Origin: Chitinophaga sp. 180180018-3
GTDB taxonomy: Bacteria; Bacteroidota; Bacteroidia; Chitinophagales; Chitinophagaceae
Direction of reading: 5' to 3'
DNA: 64,000 nucleotides
Assembly: GCF_037893185.1 (NCBI RefSeq)
Contig: NZ_CP140772.1
Coordinates: 2,976,001-3,040,000 of the forward strand
The notes below the pieces were generated by a model. It was given only the letters and a program-made list of their open reading frames with translations. It made no database searches and was not told the DNA's origin. Made by a program: the position numbers and the translations under genes. Of this stretch, positions 23,571 to 32,531 are shown piece by piece. How positions within the stretch are numbered: position 1 is the first letter of the stretch; each line of letters opens with the position of its first letter.

Positions 23571-24227
23571 ATGATAGCAGTAAAGCATATTACGGTAACG
23601 CTGATTGTGGTTGCCCTGGCAGCCTGTAGCAAAAGCCACGATACTTCACCGGCTTTCGTTCCCGAGCAGTCTTATATCACCGGCACCATCGAAGGTAATG
23701 TGAACGACTCGGCCATTTACGCCCTGGTACTTCAGCCAAATGGCATGGCAAAGGCCCTGTCCATCGAGAAATCCCCGGATGCTACTTATGAATATAAAAA
23801 TAATCACCTGAAATTCATGCTGGCCGGCTCCAGTGAGGGATTCGATTTTACTATTTCCGGAAATACCATCACCGATGCGGCTTCGCTGACTCATACGATG
23901 GCGGCTCCCAATACATCGATACTGCAGAAAGTACCTGCATCCGACGCTTTTTCCGGTAAAACATTCACCGGAAATCTAAAATTAAATGGCCATAACACAC
24001 CCGACTTCATTTTTACTTTCCGGTTCGATGGTGGAAAGTTTGCTTTTTCAACAGACGGGCAGCCTCCAACCTTGCTGGACAAGGATTATGCACTGCAGAA
24101 CAATGCTGTTGCTACAGCCTCCGCAGGTAATCAGAAATTTCTGTTTGTCATCGTAAACGGTAAGCTGGCCGTTTCCTTTACTTCCGGGGTCCTTCAATTC
24201 AATGGTGAATTACATCCAGCCGCCTGA
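23571..24227 (+). CDS. Lipoprotein of unknown function, paralogue 1
   Basis: A 218-residue lipoprotein with lipobox LAACSKS (Cys19). The mature part is all-beta in appearance, with two similar halves. It shares DAF-GK-F-G-L-LN, a Y-LQNNAVAT block and FL-V-NGKL-VS with the lipoprotein at 26036-26677, showing a common origin. It opens a run of same-direction genes (lipoprotein, GH5, membrane protein, lipoprotein, hydrolase). Spacing to the GH5 gene is 27 bp. Possible roles are surface binding of a polysaccharide or enzyme accessory; neither is shown. Confidence 0.8.
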   Translation: MIAVKHITVTLIVVALAACSKSHDTSPAFVPEQSYITGTIEGNVNDSAIYALVLQPNGMAKALSIEKSPDATYEYKNNHLKFMLAGSSEGFDFTISGNTITDAASLTHTMAAPNTSILQKVPASDAFSGKTFTGNLKLNGHNTPDFIFTFRFDGGKFAFSTDGQPPTLLDKDYALQNNAVATASAGNQKFLFVIVNGKLAVSFTSGVLQFNGELHPAA

Positions 24228-24254
24228 TGCTTCATTGTGAATCTAAAATCAAAC

Positions 24255-25370
24255 ATGATGAAACCTATAAAATTATTAGCTATTACAATGCTCGCCGTAA
24301 CGGCATTTACTGCCTGTAAAAAACACGAAACATCAGGTAATACGCCTGCTGTTCCCAACAATGATGGATTACATATTGTGGACGGCCATTTTCTTGCCGA
24401 TGGTGCAGGGAACAAAGTGGTACTGCGTGGCGTGAATATGGGATCTGCCTGGACCGATGGCCTGGGCATGACGGAAATACCTGAAATTGAAAAGACCGGC
24501 GCAAATGCCATCAGATTCATGCTCCAGCGCCAATCCGATAACAGTGAGCCCGCCCCTATAACTGCAGCGCAGATAGAACCACTGATTACTACCTGTATCA
24601 GCAAAGGCATCATTCCTATATTGGAAATACATGATTTTACAGGGCTGGACAAGGATAATCAGGGAAACAAATACGACCTGGCTGACGCCTTTAACCAGGC
24701 AGTCGGATGGTGGACTGGTACAGCTATGAAGAATATGCTGATGAAATATCAGCAATCTATCATTCTGAATATTGCTAATGAACCGTCTTATGAGAACACC
24801 TCTGCAGATGATTATACAGCCGTGAATATAGATGCGGTAAAACGCTTACGTAGCGCCGGATTCAGCTGCCCTATTATGATTGACGCCGTTAACTGGGGCA
24901 AAAGTGCTGATTATTTTGTTCAGTCGGGGCCTACGCTGATGGACGCCGACCCGATCCACAGCCTGATCTTCAGCATACATACCTATTGGCCTACCCAGGG
25001 CGCTTTCGGCAATTATTCCGATGCGCAGATAACCACCAACCTAACTAATCTCAGTAAAACAGGCCTGCCGGTGGTGATCGGCGAAATAGCCAGCGTGGAT
25101 GATCAGCGGAGTGATGATGAAATAAAGAACAATACCAACCCGCAGAAAATCCGGCCCATCAATTTCCTCCTGATGATGAATCTCTGCCAGCAGTCGCAAA
25201 TGGGCTATATGGTATTTTGGTGGGGCTTCGTTAAGCCAATAGAATCAAACAATATTGAAAGCATGAGCCCTAACGGTACATTCAAAGGCCTGACAGGCGC
25301 CGGACTGGCGTTTGCTGTCACAGATCGCAACTCCATCATGAAAACCTCCCAAAAGGCGGTTTTAAAATAG
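24255..25370 (+). CDS. GH5-family glycoside hydrolase, lipoprotein (endoglucanase/mannanase-like)
   Basis: From ATG 24255 (371 residues; a GTG at 24237 is upstream in frame) the product starts with a lipoprotein signal ending TAFTACKK. The (beta/alpha)8 domain begins with LHIVDGHFLADGAGNKVVLR, a typical GH5 opening. The acid/base Glu176 is in NIANEPSY and the nucleophile Glu277 in VVIGEIAS; HTYW carries the substrate-side His. It acts on beta-1,4-linked glycans at the cell surface or periplasm. It sits between two paralogous lipoproteins and is probably co-transcribed with them. No carbohydrate-binding module is visible. Confidence 0.93.
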   Translation: MMKPIKLLAITMLAVTAFTACKKHETSGNTPAVPNNDGLHIVDGHFLADGAGNKVVLRGVNMGSAWTDGLGMTEIPEIEKTGANAIRFMLQRQSDNSEPAPITAAQIEPLITTCISKGIIPILEIHDFTGLDKDNQGNKYDLADAFNQAVGWWTGTAMKNMLMKYQQSIILNIANEPSYENTSADDYTAVNIDAVKRLRSAGFSCPIMIDAVNWGKSADYFVQSGPTLMDADPIHSLIFSIHTYWPTQGAFGNYSDAQITTNLTNLSKTGLPVVIGEIASVDDQRSDDEIKNNTNPQKIRPINFLLMMNLCQQSQMGYMVFWWGFVKPIESNNIESMSPNGTFKGLTGAGLAFAVTDRNSIMKTSQKAVLK

Positions 25371-25397
25371 AGCTTCTCTTTAATTAAATAATGAAAG

Positions 25398-26018
25398 ATG
25401 AAAAAAACAATAGCCGTCACTATCAGCAGTGCTGTTATACTGGCAACTTCCGTTTGGTTTTACTTTAACGAGTATAAATATAAAAACAACTTTATCGTAG
25501 CCGGCGCGATGGTACTCCTTGTTTTCTTTGGCTGGTTTTTCCTTTTCTATTGTTTAAAGAAGAGGAATGCGGTACCAGGACCCAAACGTACCATCAGCGA
25601 AATACTTTTTGGTACAAAAGAGGAACAACAACAAAGCCGTGAAAATAGAATGGAAGTACTTCGGCAAAAGAAGCGTTATGTGCGGATGGTGATAGTGCCG
25701 ATGATATTGTTGGTTCTCGGCAACCTGGCGGCCGTATTCCTGCTCTCCTGGCAGAGAGACCAGCGCGTACTCAGCACCGGTGAAACACGGCAGGCAGAAG
25801 CGGTTGTTACCAGATTGGAAGACAGGTGGGAGGGAAGGCGGGGGGATCTCTTTAAAACCAATCCCTATGCTATCATCCACTATCGGGCAGCCGATAAGGA
25901 AATAGAACAATCAATCGCAAACAACGGATTCCCGGTTTACAATTTAGGGCAAAGGGTATTGATCAGATATGCTGTTGATTATCCGGAATTGTTTGAAGTC
26001 ATAAGGGATACAGAATAG
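25398..26018 (+). CDS. DUF3592-like membrane protein
   Basis: A 206-residue protein with membrane segments at about 5-22, 33-53 and 95-118, and a basic helical linker (KEEQQQSRENRMEVLRQKKRY). The C-terminal soluble part (EAVVTRLEDRW...AIIHYRAADKEIEQ...GQRVLIRYAVDYPELFEV) has the strand pattern of DUF3592 domains. It lies 27 bp after the GH5 gene and 17 bp before the second lipoprotein. Function unknown. Confidence 0.75.
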   Translation: MKKTIAVTISSAVILATSVWFYFNEYKYKNNFIVAGAMVLLVFFGWFFLFYCLKKRNAVPGPKRTISEILFGTKEEQQQSRENRMEVLRQKKRYVRMVIVPMILLVLGNLAAVFLLSWQRDQRVLSTGETRQAEAVVTRLEDRWEGRRGDLFKTNPYAIIHYRAADKEIEQSIANNGFPVYNLGQRVLIRYAVDYPELFEVIRDTE

Positions 26019-26035
26019 CACTTAAATGTATAATT

Positions 26036-26677
26036 ATGAAACAACTAAAATTAATTTTTGCAGGATTGCTACTACTCGTTTGCGTTTCCGCCTGTAAGAA
26101 AGACAGCGGAACCAATGCCGGCTTTGACCCTGCACAATACTATATAGCAGGTGTTCGGGTGGTTAATTACAAAACCAATTTTGCAATCATATTTACACCT
26201 GGTGGAGCTTCCAGGCAATTGACTGTTGGAGGAAGCCTCGTCTCTGCCGGAAGCTATCAGTATAATGGCAGCCATTTGAAAATTACTGACGCTACTTTTG
26301 GTGATGCAGATTTGACGATCATCAACAATGCCATTACAGACTACGCAGGCAACACGGGTTTCGCTGACGCTTCTCTGTTAAGGATACCAGGCAACGATGC
26401 TTTTGCAGGTAAGAAATTTCAGGGACAGCTGCGATTAAACAATGAGTCAACTGCTATTGCCTGCACCATTCAATTTAGTACCGATAGTAAATTTGGCTTT
26501 CGCTTCAATAGCTCCGACTTCACCTCTCCGACTGCGCCTTATACATTGCAAAACAATGCTGTGGCCACCGGAAACAGCAATGGACAATTCCTGCTGGTGA
26601 TGGCTAACGGTAAGCTTCTTGTTTCCACTTCTAACGACAGTAATCAGATGTATGGAGAATTTTCACAGGTGATTTAA
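26036..26677 (+). CDS. Lipoprotein of unknown function, paralogue 2
   Basis: A 213-residue lipoprotein with lipobox VSACKKD (Cys20). It is clearly related to the product of 23571-24227 (shared NDAFAGKKFQGQLRLN-type block, YTLQNNAVAT, MANGKLLVS), although diverged elsewhere. It is predicted to be beta-rich and anchored at the outer membrane or inner-membrane outer face. It is placed between the DUF3592-like gene and the hydrolase gene, 48 bp before the latter. Confidence 0.8.
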   Translation: MKQLKLIFAGLLLLVCVSACKKDSGTNAGFDPAQYYIAGVRVVNYKTNFAIIFTPGGASRQLTVGGSLVSAGSYQYNGSHLKITDATFGDADLTIINNAITDYAGNTGFADASLLRIPGNDAFAGKKFQGQLRLNNESTAIACTIQFSTDSKFGFRFNSSDFTSPTAPYTLQNNAVATGNSNGQFLLVMANGKLLVSTSNDSNQMYGEFSQVI

Positions 26678-26725
26678 GTATTAGAGAGAATTTAAACAAT
26701 AAGGTCAACATAAAATCTACAAACA

Positions 26726-27505
26726 ATGACAACAATAAATCAAATCAAAAAAGCTGCTGCCATCACGGCAGTTATACTTATCGCAACGGTGTTTTCCTGC
26801 AAGAAGGGCGGAAGCAGCGATAACATCACCACTGACGGAGCTGTAAAAAGCAGCATTGAATCCGGGAACGGCATTACTTACAAGTTATATATAAAACCCG
26901 GTCAGGCCAGTTACAAAGGAATTCTTGTAATGGGAAGCGGAAATGAACCCAGCCAGCCTTCAGAAGGAGCTCTCGACGGAGATGGGGAAAATGCCCTATG
27001 TCAGAAAGCGGCTGAAAACGGCTATGTGGCTGCTATTGTTAAATACCGGAAAGGACAGCCAGCCAATACAGACGATGCCTGGAACAGCGATGCGAATATG
27101 CTTGGGCAGGACTATGACAACTGCATACAAGCCCTGTCAGTAAAATATAAGGTGAATAAAAACAGATCAGTAGTAGGCGGATACTCTTATGCAAGCATGA
27201 TGCTCTTTACCGTTAATTCCACTTATTCAACGCTCGCTTATTGTAAAGGAATATTGGGCGCCTGTGGGGCATCCGGTCAATGGGACGCACAAAATTTTAA
27301 AATACCTATTTATGCCGTTAATTGCGCCCAGGCCGACGACCAATACGGCGTAAACGGAAAAGCCCTGTATGACCTGATTCCTGCCAATTCTCCTGTGAAA
27401 GCCAATAGTGAAGGATTTACAGATAACGGCTGTAGCACACATTGTGGTAAAAACTGGACGGACGAGATGTATGCCAGGCTCGCGAAATGGCTGCCCATAG
27501 AATAA
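26726..27505 (+). CDS. Alpha/beta-hydrolase-like lipoprotein
   Basis: A 259-residue protein with lipobox VFSCKKG (Cys25). The mature part resembles dienelactone hydrolase-like enzymes: GILVMGSGNE strand-loop, elbow VVGGYSYASM with the nucleophile Ser, ADDQYG for the acid and a C-terminal STHCGKNW His. The positions fit a Ser-Asp-His triad. It ends the lipoprotein-GH5 run, so an esterase acting on polysaccharide decorations (acetyl or aryl esters) is reasonable but not shown. It has four extra Cys in the second half that could form disulfides. Confidence 0.75.
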   Translation: MTTINQIKKAAAITAVILIATVFSCKKGGSSDNITTDGAVKSSIESGNGITYKLYIKPGQASYKGILVMGSGNEPSQPSEGALDGDGENALCQKAAENGYVAAIVKYRKGQPANTDDAWNSDANMLGQDYDNCIQALSVKYKVNKNRSVVGGYSYASMMLFTVNSTYSTLAYCKGILGACGASGQWDAQNFKIPIYAVNCAQADDQYGVNGKALYDLIPANSPVKANSEGFTDNGCSTHCGKNWTDEMYARLAKWLPIE

Positions 27506-27581
27506 TAGTACGGCTGTAATAAAATGTTTTAATTAGCAGCTCCTGAATACAATTGCTATCTGTTTTGTACTTTTATTGTAA

Positions 27582-28361
27582 ATGGAAGTATCGGAAATTA
27601 CATACCTGGTCGTTTTTGGTACCATTGCTTTTCTCCTGTTCTTTGTTTTTATCGGATTGGTAGTTATTCGTTACTATAAAAAAAGTAAAGAGTATGTAGA
27701 GAAGACCTTTTTGCTGAAGCAGAGCTTTGAACACAATCTTCTCCAGGCCCGCCTGGAAGTACAGGAGCAAACGTTCAACACCATCAGCCAGGAAATACAC
27801 GACAACGTGGGGCAGTTACTTAGCCTGGCAAAGGTGCAGTTAAGCATCGCCGAGCAAAGTGAAACGGCCGACAAACCGTTGTTGTCTGATATAAAAAGCA
27901 ATCTTAGCAATGCGTTGAACGATTTACGTGATATTGCCAAAAGCCTCAATAGTGATCGCATCCGGCAACTGACCCTGGCACAGATCATTGAGGAAGAGTT
28001 GCAGCGGATCAGCCGCTGGGGCTCCATTCGATATCATCTGCAGGTAAGTGGTGCTGAACAGCCGCTTTCCGAACAAACAAAAACTATCCTCTTTCGTGTA
28101 GTACAGGAATGCTTTCAGAATATCCTGAAGCACGCCAATGCAACACAGATAAATACAGATCTTGATTACACCGTTCCATACCTGCACATAAAGATCACCG
28201 ACAACGGCGTAGGCTTCCTTCAGCATCAGTCGAACGAAATACGATCAGGCATTGGTCTCAATAACATCAAAACCCGGGTAGCATTAATTAACGGAACTAT
28301 TCATATCAGCAGTACTGAAGGAAAGGGCGCCGCTGTTACTTTAAATATCCCATATGAATAA
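27582..28361 (+). CDS. Sensor histidine kinase, NarL-type partner (HisKA_3)
   Basis: A 259-residue kinase with one N-terminal membrane segment (about 8-30), a short coiled coil, the phosphoacceptor box ISQEIHDNVGQLLSLAKVQL with His73, and an ATPase domain with VVQECFQNILKHA N-box and DNGVGF and GIGLNNI G boxes. It has no extracellular sensor domain, so it probably senses at the membrane or through a partner. The stop overlaps the start of the response regulator gene by 8 bases, so they are one operon. It follows the GH5/hydrolase genes by 76 bp, a possible functional link. Confidence 0.94.
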   Translation: MEVSEITYLVVFGTIAFLLFFVFIGLVVIRYYKKSKEYVEKTFLLKQSFEHNLLQARLEVQEQTFNTISQEIHDNVGQLLSLAKVQLSIAEQSETADKPLLSDIKSNLSNALNDLRDIAKSLNSDRIRQLTLAQIIEEELQRISRWGSIRYHLQVSGAEQPLSEQTKTILFRVVQECFQNILKHANATQINTDLDYTVPYLHIKITDNGVGFLQHQSNEIRSGIGLNNIKTRVALINGTIHISSTEGKGAAVTLNIPYE

Positions 28362-29010
28362 AGAAATAAAAATTGCTATTGCAGACGATCACGCTTTGTT
28401 TCGCAGAGGAATTACATCCCTTATCAATTTTTTTCCGGGATACAAAGTGCTGTTCGAAGCCGCTGATGGAAAGGATTTCATCCGGCAGCTCCGCCAGGAT
28501 TCACTGCCGGATATTGCGCTGCTCGATATCAGTATGCCCAATATGGATGGTTACGCCACCGCCCATTGGATCAATACCTATTACCCTCAGATCAACGTGC
28601 TGGCCCTGAGCACGATGGATGCGGAATCTGCTATCATTAGAATGATGAAAAACGGTGCCAAAGGTTACGTACTGAAGGATGCCGAACCAGAAGAGCTGAA
28701 GCTGGCCTTCGATGAGGTGCTTCAGCACGGATGTTTCTATAACGAGCAGATTACAAGAAAAGTCATGAAATCATTAAACGCGTTATCTTCCGAAAACAAC
28801 ATTTCCGGGTTTGTAAAGTTAACCGAAAGGGAAACCGAGTTTTTAAAATTACTTTGTACGGAGAAAACATATAACGAAATAGCTGCGGAGATGTTTGTTA
28901 GTCCTCGTACGGCGGAGGGATACCGCAATGCGCTTTGTGAGAAGTTACAACTGAAAAGCCGTACCGGCCTGGTACTTTATGCCATCAAAAATGGGTTGGT
29001 GAAGATATAG
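28354..29010 (+). CDS. LuxR/NarL-type response regulator
   Basis: A 218-residue regulator. The receiver domain has the acidic pair DD at 11-12, phosphoacceptor Asp58 (LLDISMPNMDG) and Lys in GYVLKDA. The C-terminal LuxR helix-turn-helix begins LTERETEFLKLLC and includes YNEIAAEMFVSPRTAEGYRN. It is translationally coupled to the kinase gene. Targets cannot be told from sequence. Confidence 0.95.
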   Translation: MNKEIKIAIADDHALFRRGITSLINFFPGYKVLFEAADGKDFIRQLRQDSLPDIALLDISMPNMDGYATAHWINTYYPQINVLALSTMDAESAIIRMMKNGAKGYVLKDAEPEELKLAFDEVLQHGCFYNEQITRKVMKSLNALSSENNISGFVKLTERETEFLKLLCTEKTYNEIAAEMFVSPRTAEGYRNALCEKLQLKSRTGLVLYAIKNGLVKI

Positions 29011-29042
29011 AAGGAGGGAAGACATACTTCCGCAGAACAACA

Positions 29043-29067
29043 GTGGATGGCCCGCCTCACCATCCAC
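29043..29067. terminator. Bidirectional hairpin between response regulator and pqsE-like gene
   Basis: Perfect 8-bp arms GTGGATGG (29043-29050) and CCATCCAC (29060-29067) with a 9-base loop lie between convergent genes. No long T tract. Confidence 0.5.
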
Positions 29068-29078
29068 CTTAATTAACA

Positions 29079-29960
29079 TCATGCAATATATCCCTCTGTC
29101 TTTAAGATCGAAATCATCCTGAGCATGGCCGACTTAAACATCCTCTCATTGAAAAAGCCCTTGCTGTAACCGGCATATTTTTGCGAAAAAATAGCTGCCA
29201 CTTCCTCCGCCGGATGGCTGTTTAGCATCTTACCAAAATCATCGATGTAGTGATTAGTAGAGGCAAAACTATTCGATGGCGCAGTTGTTGCAAATGTATC
29301 CGTCAGCAATCCGTGATGTCCTAACGCCAGCATAGACACCCGCAGTGCATTTACTTTCCCAACGCTTTCCATATACTGGCCCGCATGCTGGAAGATGAGC
29401 GGAAACCAGTCGTGTGGCTGCATCATGTGCCCCAACGCATCAGAGGCAAATAACCATTGCTGTTCGCTGTACAACGACAGATGGCAATCGCTGTGACCCG
29501 GGGTGGCCAGTACCCGGAAGTTCCAGCCATTGAACGACAGTTCATCTCCATCGGCCACACATTCGAAATGCTGATCAATCAGCCCGTAAAACGGATTGCC
29601 GGTTACATTGAGTGTTTCCCGGTCCGGTTGCATCCGTAATACAAAGTCCATGTATTTGTCGTACCGGAAACCCGCGATGGCAGCAGCGGATGCATATAAT
29701 TTTACCTCAGGCATATGAGGCAAAAGAACGGGAAGCAGGCCACAATGGTCGTAATGGGAATGGGTAATGAACCAATGCCGGATATCCTGCAGCCGTGGTA
29801 CTATTTCGCCAAGCTGCGACATCACAAGGTCTGCATCACGTAAGAGGCCTCCTTCAATGAGTAGCCAGCCGTCACCGGTTTTTACGAGGTAAAGCGGGTT
29901 GTCCGGCGTGCCAAGCAGAAACAATGCTGCATTTACTTTTCCTGGTTTATTAATCCACAT
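29079..29960 (-). CDS. pqsE: PqsE-like metallo-beta-lactamase-fold thioesterase
   Basis: A 293-residue MBL-fold hydrolase with the metal-binding motif THSHYDHCG (His67, His69, Asp71, His72), further ligands in GHSDCHL, FASDALG and LGHHGLL. The stretch RHWFITHSHYDHCGLLPVL closely resembles Pseudomonas PqsE (HYWLITHKHYDHCGLLPYL), and length matches (PqsE about 301 residues). PqsE hydrolyses 2-aminobenzoylacetyl-CoA. It is the last gene of a leftward operon, 20 bp after the PqsD-like gene. The Glu that follows DALG in PqsE is His here. General MBL hydrolase is the fallback call; confidence in the family is high, in substrate moderate. Confidence 0.85.
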   Translation of the reverse strand: MWINKPGKVNAALFLLGTPDNPLYLVKTGDGWLLIEGGLLRDADLVMSQLGEIVPRLQDIRHWFITHSHYDHCGLLPVLLPHMPEVKLYASAAAIAGFRYDKYMDFVLRMQPDRETLNVTGNPFYGLIDQHFECVADGDELSFNGWNFRVLATPGHSDCHLSLYSEQQWLFASDALGHMMQPHDWFPLIFQHAGQYMESVGKVNALRVSMLALGHHGLLTDTFATTAPSNSFASTNHYIDDFGKMLNSHPAEEVAAIFSQKYAGYSKGFFNERMFKSAMLRMISILKTEGYIA

Positions 29961-29980
29961 ATGCTCGTTTTTTTGGGTGA

Positions 29981-30961
29981 TCAGAATCGGTACAACATGG
30001 CGCCCCAGGTGGCCCCTGAGCCATAAGTCAACACCAGCGCCAGCGTACCAGGCGCCGGATCCTGCTGATGTATGTATTCACTGATGGTAACCGGAAGAGA
30101 GGCAGAGGCCATGTTACCGTAATGCTGAACATTGGTCACCATTTTTTCCGGAGGTACGCCCAGTTGTTCTCTAACGTTATCGAGTATACGTAGATTAGGC
30201 TGATGAGGTAGTATAATATCTACGTCGCCAGGCCCGAGGCCATTTCTTTCCAGTATCTCCAGCGCCACTTCGCAGATCCTCGAAGTAGCATCTTTGAACA
30301 TATGCTTTCCGTTCATCCGGAAATGAGCCGTTGTATCAGTGCGGGTGTAATGTGGCTGTGCAGTGCCTGGCGCCTCGGTCCATAACAGCCGGTACTGGCT
30401 GCCATCGGCTTTAATCAGCAAATCAATCACGCCGCCGGGGTGATCGTCGTCCCGGCTTAATACGATGGCGCCGGCGCCATCTCCCAGTAAAATCGACAAA
30501 TTCCTCCCTTCATCTGAAGTATCCATTCTTTTAGACAACACCTCGCCACATGCAATCAGCACATGTTTGCTCCGTCCGGCCAGCAACCTGGAATAGGCGA
30601 TTTCCACGCCGTATAGCAGGCCGGAACATTGCGCCCTGATATCAAATACCGGTATGTGGCCGAGGCCCAGCGCCGGCTGGATAAAACAGGCTTCAGACGG
30701 ATCGTGGTGATCAGGACTGAGGGTATTGATGATCATCATGTCGATATCCCGGGGTGTAAGGCCCGCCTTTGCTATGGCAGCCAGACAGGCTGGTATCAGC
30801 AGGCTGCTGACCCCTTTATCGGGCGTTACATGCCTGCGGGTTAATACGCCCGTCCGGGTTTCAATGAATTCTTCCGTAGTGTTCATCCTGCTTACAATAG
30901 CAGCATTGCCGATGGTTTGCCCGGGCAGGGCATGACCGGTTCCTTTTATTACTATCGCCAT
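29981..30961 (-). CDS. pqsD: PqsD-like ketoacyl-ACP synthase III (aroyl-CoA condensing)
   Basis: A 326-residue thiolase-fold enzyme with the full KAS III triad: Cys112 in AQCSGLLYG, His253 in LPHQPNLRI and Asn283 in YGNMASAS. It carries the distinctive PqsD stretches NTLSPDHHDPS, DIRAQCSGLLYG, GEVLSKRMD, GRNLSILLGDGAGA and TYGSGATWGA, shared nearly word for word with the Pseudomonas enzyme as I remember it. PqsD condenses anthraniloyl-CoA with malonyl-CoA to 2-aminobenzoylacetyl-CoA. Only 2 bp separate it from the ligase gene upstream. FabH-type acyl-ACP synthases are the alternative, but this pattern is much closer to PqsD. Confidence 0.9.
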   Translation of the reverse strand: MAIVIKGTGHALPGQTIGNAAIVSRMNTTEEFIETRTGVLTRRHVTPDKGVSSLLIPACLAAIAKAGLTPRDIDMMIINTLSPDHHDPSEACFIQPALGLGHIPVFDIRAQCSGLLYGVEIAYSRLLAGRSKHVLIACGEVLSKRMDTSDEGRNLSILLGDGAGAIVLSRDDDHPGGVIDLLIKADGSQYRLLWTEAPGTAQPHYTRTDTTAHFRMNGKHMFKDATSRICEVALEILERNGLGPGDVDIILPHQPNLRILDNVREQLGVPPEKMVTNVQHYGNMASASLPVTISEYIHQQDPAPGTLALVLTYGSGATWGAMLYRF

Positions 30962-30963
30962 GG

Positions 30964-32487
30964 TTAATTCTTTTTATGCTGAAAATATTGTTGATACTGC
31001 GATCTGAGCACTGTCCGGGATATCTTCCCGTTAGCATTCCGGGGAAGCTCGGGTAAATAGGCGATATCTCTCGGTCGGCAATGGCTTTCGACATTGCTCT
31101 TAATATAGCTGGTAACAGCGCTCTTCGTATCTTCCTTCCCAACAACAAGTAACAACATAGCGATAAGCGATTCCTCATCAGGAAGGTCCAGCAGCATGCA
31201 TTCTTCAATACCTGATACTGAACTGAGTAACCGGGATTCAAAGGCACTCGGATTTACCCACCGGCCATTGGATTTAAACAATTCATCCTTGCGGCCATGA
31301 TAAACATAGGTACCGTTGTCGGCCTTGCTGAACAGATCGCCGGTATGATACCAGCCATCCCGGAATTTGGCATTGTTCCTTACGGGATCTTCCCAGTATC
31401 CGGCCAGCGGATAAGGCGTTTTTACACACAGTTCTCCCGCAACCTGTTTTTCCTTCGGCTCGCTATGGCTATAGTTGAGTTGCAGATCATAGCCTTCCAC
31501 TACATTCCCTGTATTTCCGGCGCCATGGCTGCCGGGCTTATTGGTAAGGAATACGTGGCCTACCTCCGTACAACCGATACCATCCAGTATCGGATGGCGG
31601 GTATATGCTTTCCACTTTTCATACAAAGCAGCCGGTAACGGAGAACCGGCAGAAAAGAATAGTCGCACTTCCTTCAGTGCTGCTGTCAGTTCCGGAGTAG
31701 GCGAATGCAATAAAGCCGCGTACATTTTAGGCACGCCAAAAAAGACGCTGGGCTTATAATGTATGATGTTGGCTGCAACACTGGCGGGGTCTGGCCATTG
31801 GCCGTCGATTAAAACGCTGGCGCCCGTCAGTAACGGAAAGAAAAAGCTGTTGCCGAGGCCGTATCCGAAAAACATTTTTGGAACGGAATAGATCCGGTCG
31901 TGTTGATGGATGCCAAGCGTGTCGGTGGCAAACAGTTTTGTGTTGATGAGCATTGTATCCTGGCTATGCTGTACAGCCTTCGGTCTTCCGGAGGTGCCGG
32001 ATGTATATTGCCAGAATGCAATACTGTTGGGTTTCTTCCGATAAAAAAAAGTGGGCCTGGAAGAAAGAAAAGCGGTATCATTCAACTGGCTTTCCCGGAA
32101 GATTTTATCCGGCGCAATAAATATCGCCTGCCGAAATACCGTCTTGAGCCGTTCCTGTTCTGCATCGTCTATTATAATGGCCGCTGCCCGGCTGTCGTCC
32201 AGTATATAAGCCAGCGTTTCCGGCTCTGTTTTCGGATTAAGCGGCACCGGTATGGCGCCGATCTTTAACAAGGCCAGGAATGAGTAAATGAAGGTGGGAC
32301 TGTCTTTTAATAGCAACAACACTCTCTGTTCAGGAAGAATGCCGGCAGTATGGAATCCGCCCGCAAAACGTCCTGTTTGTTCACAAATAAAATCGCCCTT
32401 CAGGAATTGATTGTTGAATAGGATCTGGTGCTCATTGTCGTGGTCACTAACAGACATGAGAATTCTCTCTGCAAGATTATATTGCAT
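30964..32487 (-). CDS. pqsA: PqsA-like aromatic acid-CoA ligase (anthranilate/benzoate type)
   Basis: A 507-residue adenylate-forming enzyme: P-loop YTSGTSGRPKA, DGIGCTEVGHVF (A5), GWYHTGDLF (A7) and RKDELFKSNGRW (A8), with the C-terminal catalytic Lys in NANGKISR. Stretches YSVPKMFFGYGLGNSFFFP, FFGVPKMYAALL and IGCTEVGHVFLTNKPG follow Pseudomonas PqsA (517 residues) as remembered, and also benzoate-CoA ligases. It should activate anthranilate or a similar aryl acid to the CoA ester consumed by the PqsD-like enzyme. The substrate-pocket specificity was not determined, so benzoate or another aryl acid stays possible. Confidence 0.88.
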   Translation of the reverse strand: MQYNLAERILMSVSDHDNEHQILFNNQFLKGDFICEQTGRFAGGFHTAGILPEQRVLLLLKDSPTFIYSFLALLKIGAIPVPLNPKTEPETLAYILDDSRAAAIIIDDAEQERLKTVFRQAIFIAPDKIFRESQLNDTAFLSSRPTFFYRKKPNSIAFWQYTSGTSGRPKAVQHSQDTMLINTKLFATDTLGIHQHDRIYSVPKMFFGYGLGNSFFFPLLTGASVLIDGQWPDPASVAANIIHYKPSVFFGVPKMYAALLHSPTPELTAALKEVRLFFSAGSPLPAALYEKWKAYTRHPILDGIGCTEVGHVFLTNKPGSHGAGNTGNVVEGYDLQLNYSHSEPKEKQVAGELCVKTPYPLAGYWEDPVRNNAKFRDGWYHTGDLFSKADNGTYVYHGRKDELFKSNGRWVNPSAFESRLLSSVSGIEECMLLDLPDEESLIAMLLLVVGKEDTKSAVTSYIKSNVESHCRPRDIAYLPELPRNANGKISRTVLRSQYQQYFQHKKN

Positions 32488-32531
32488 AGCGGGTTACTTG
32501 ATGGTTTAAAATAGGATAGTACTAAGGTTGC

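Noticed and set aside
29981..30961. Ordinary FabH for fatty acid synthesis
   Set aside because: No fatty-acid genes are nearby, and the distinctive stretches and neighbouring ligase and thioesterase fit PqsD better.
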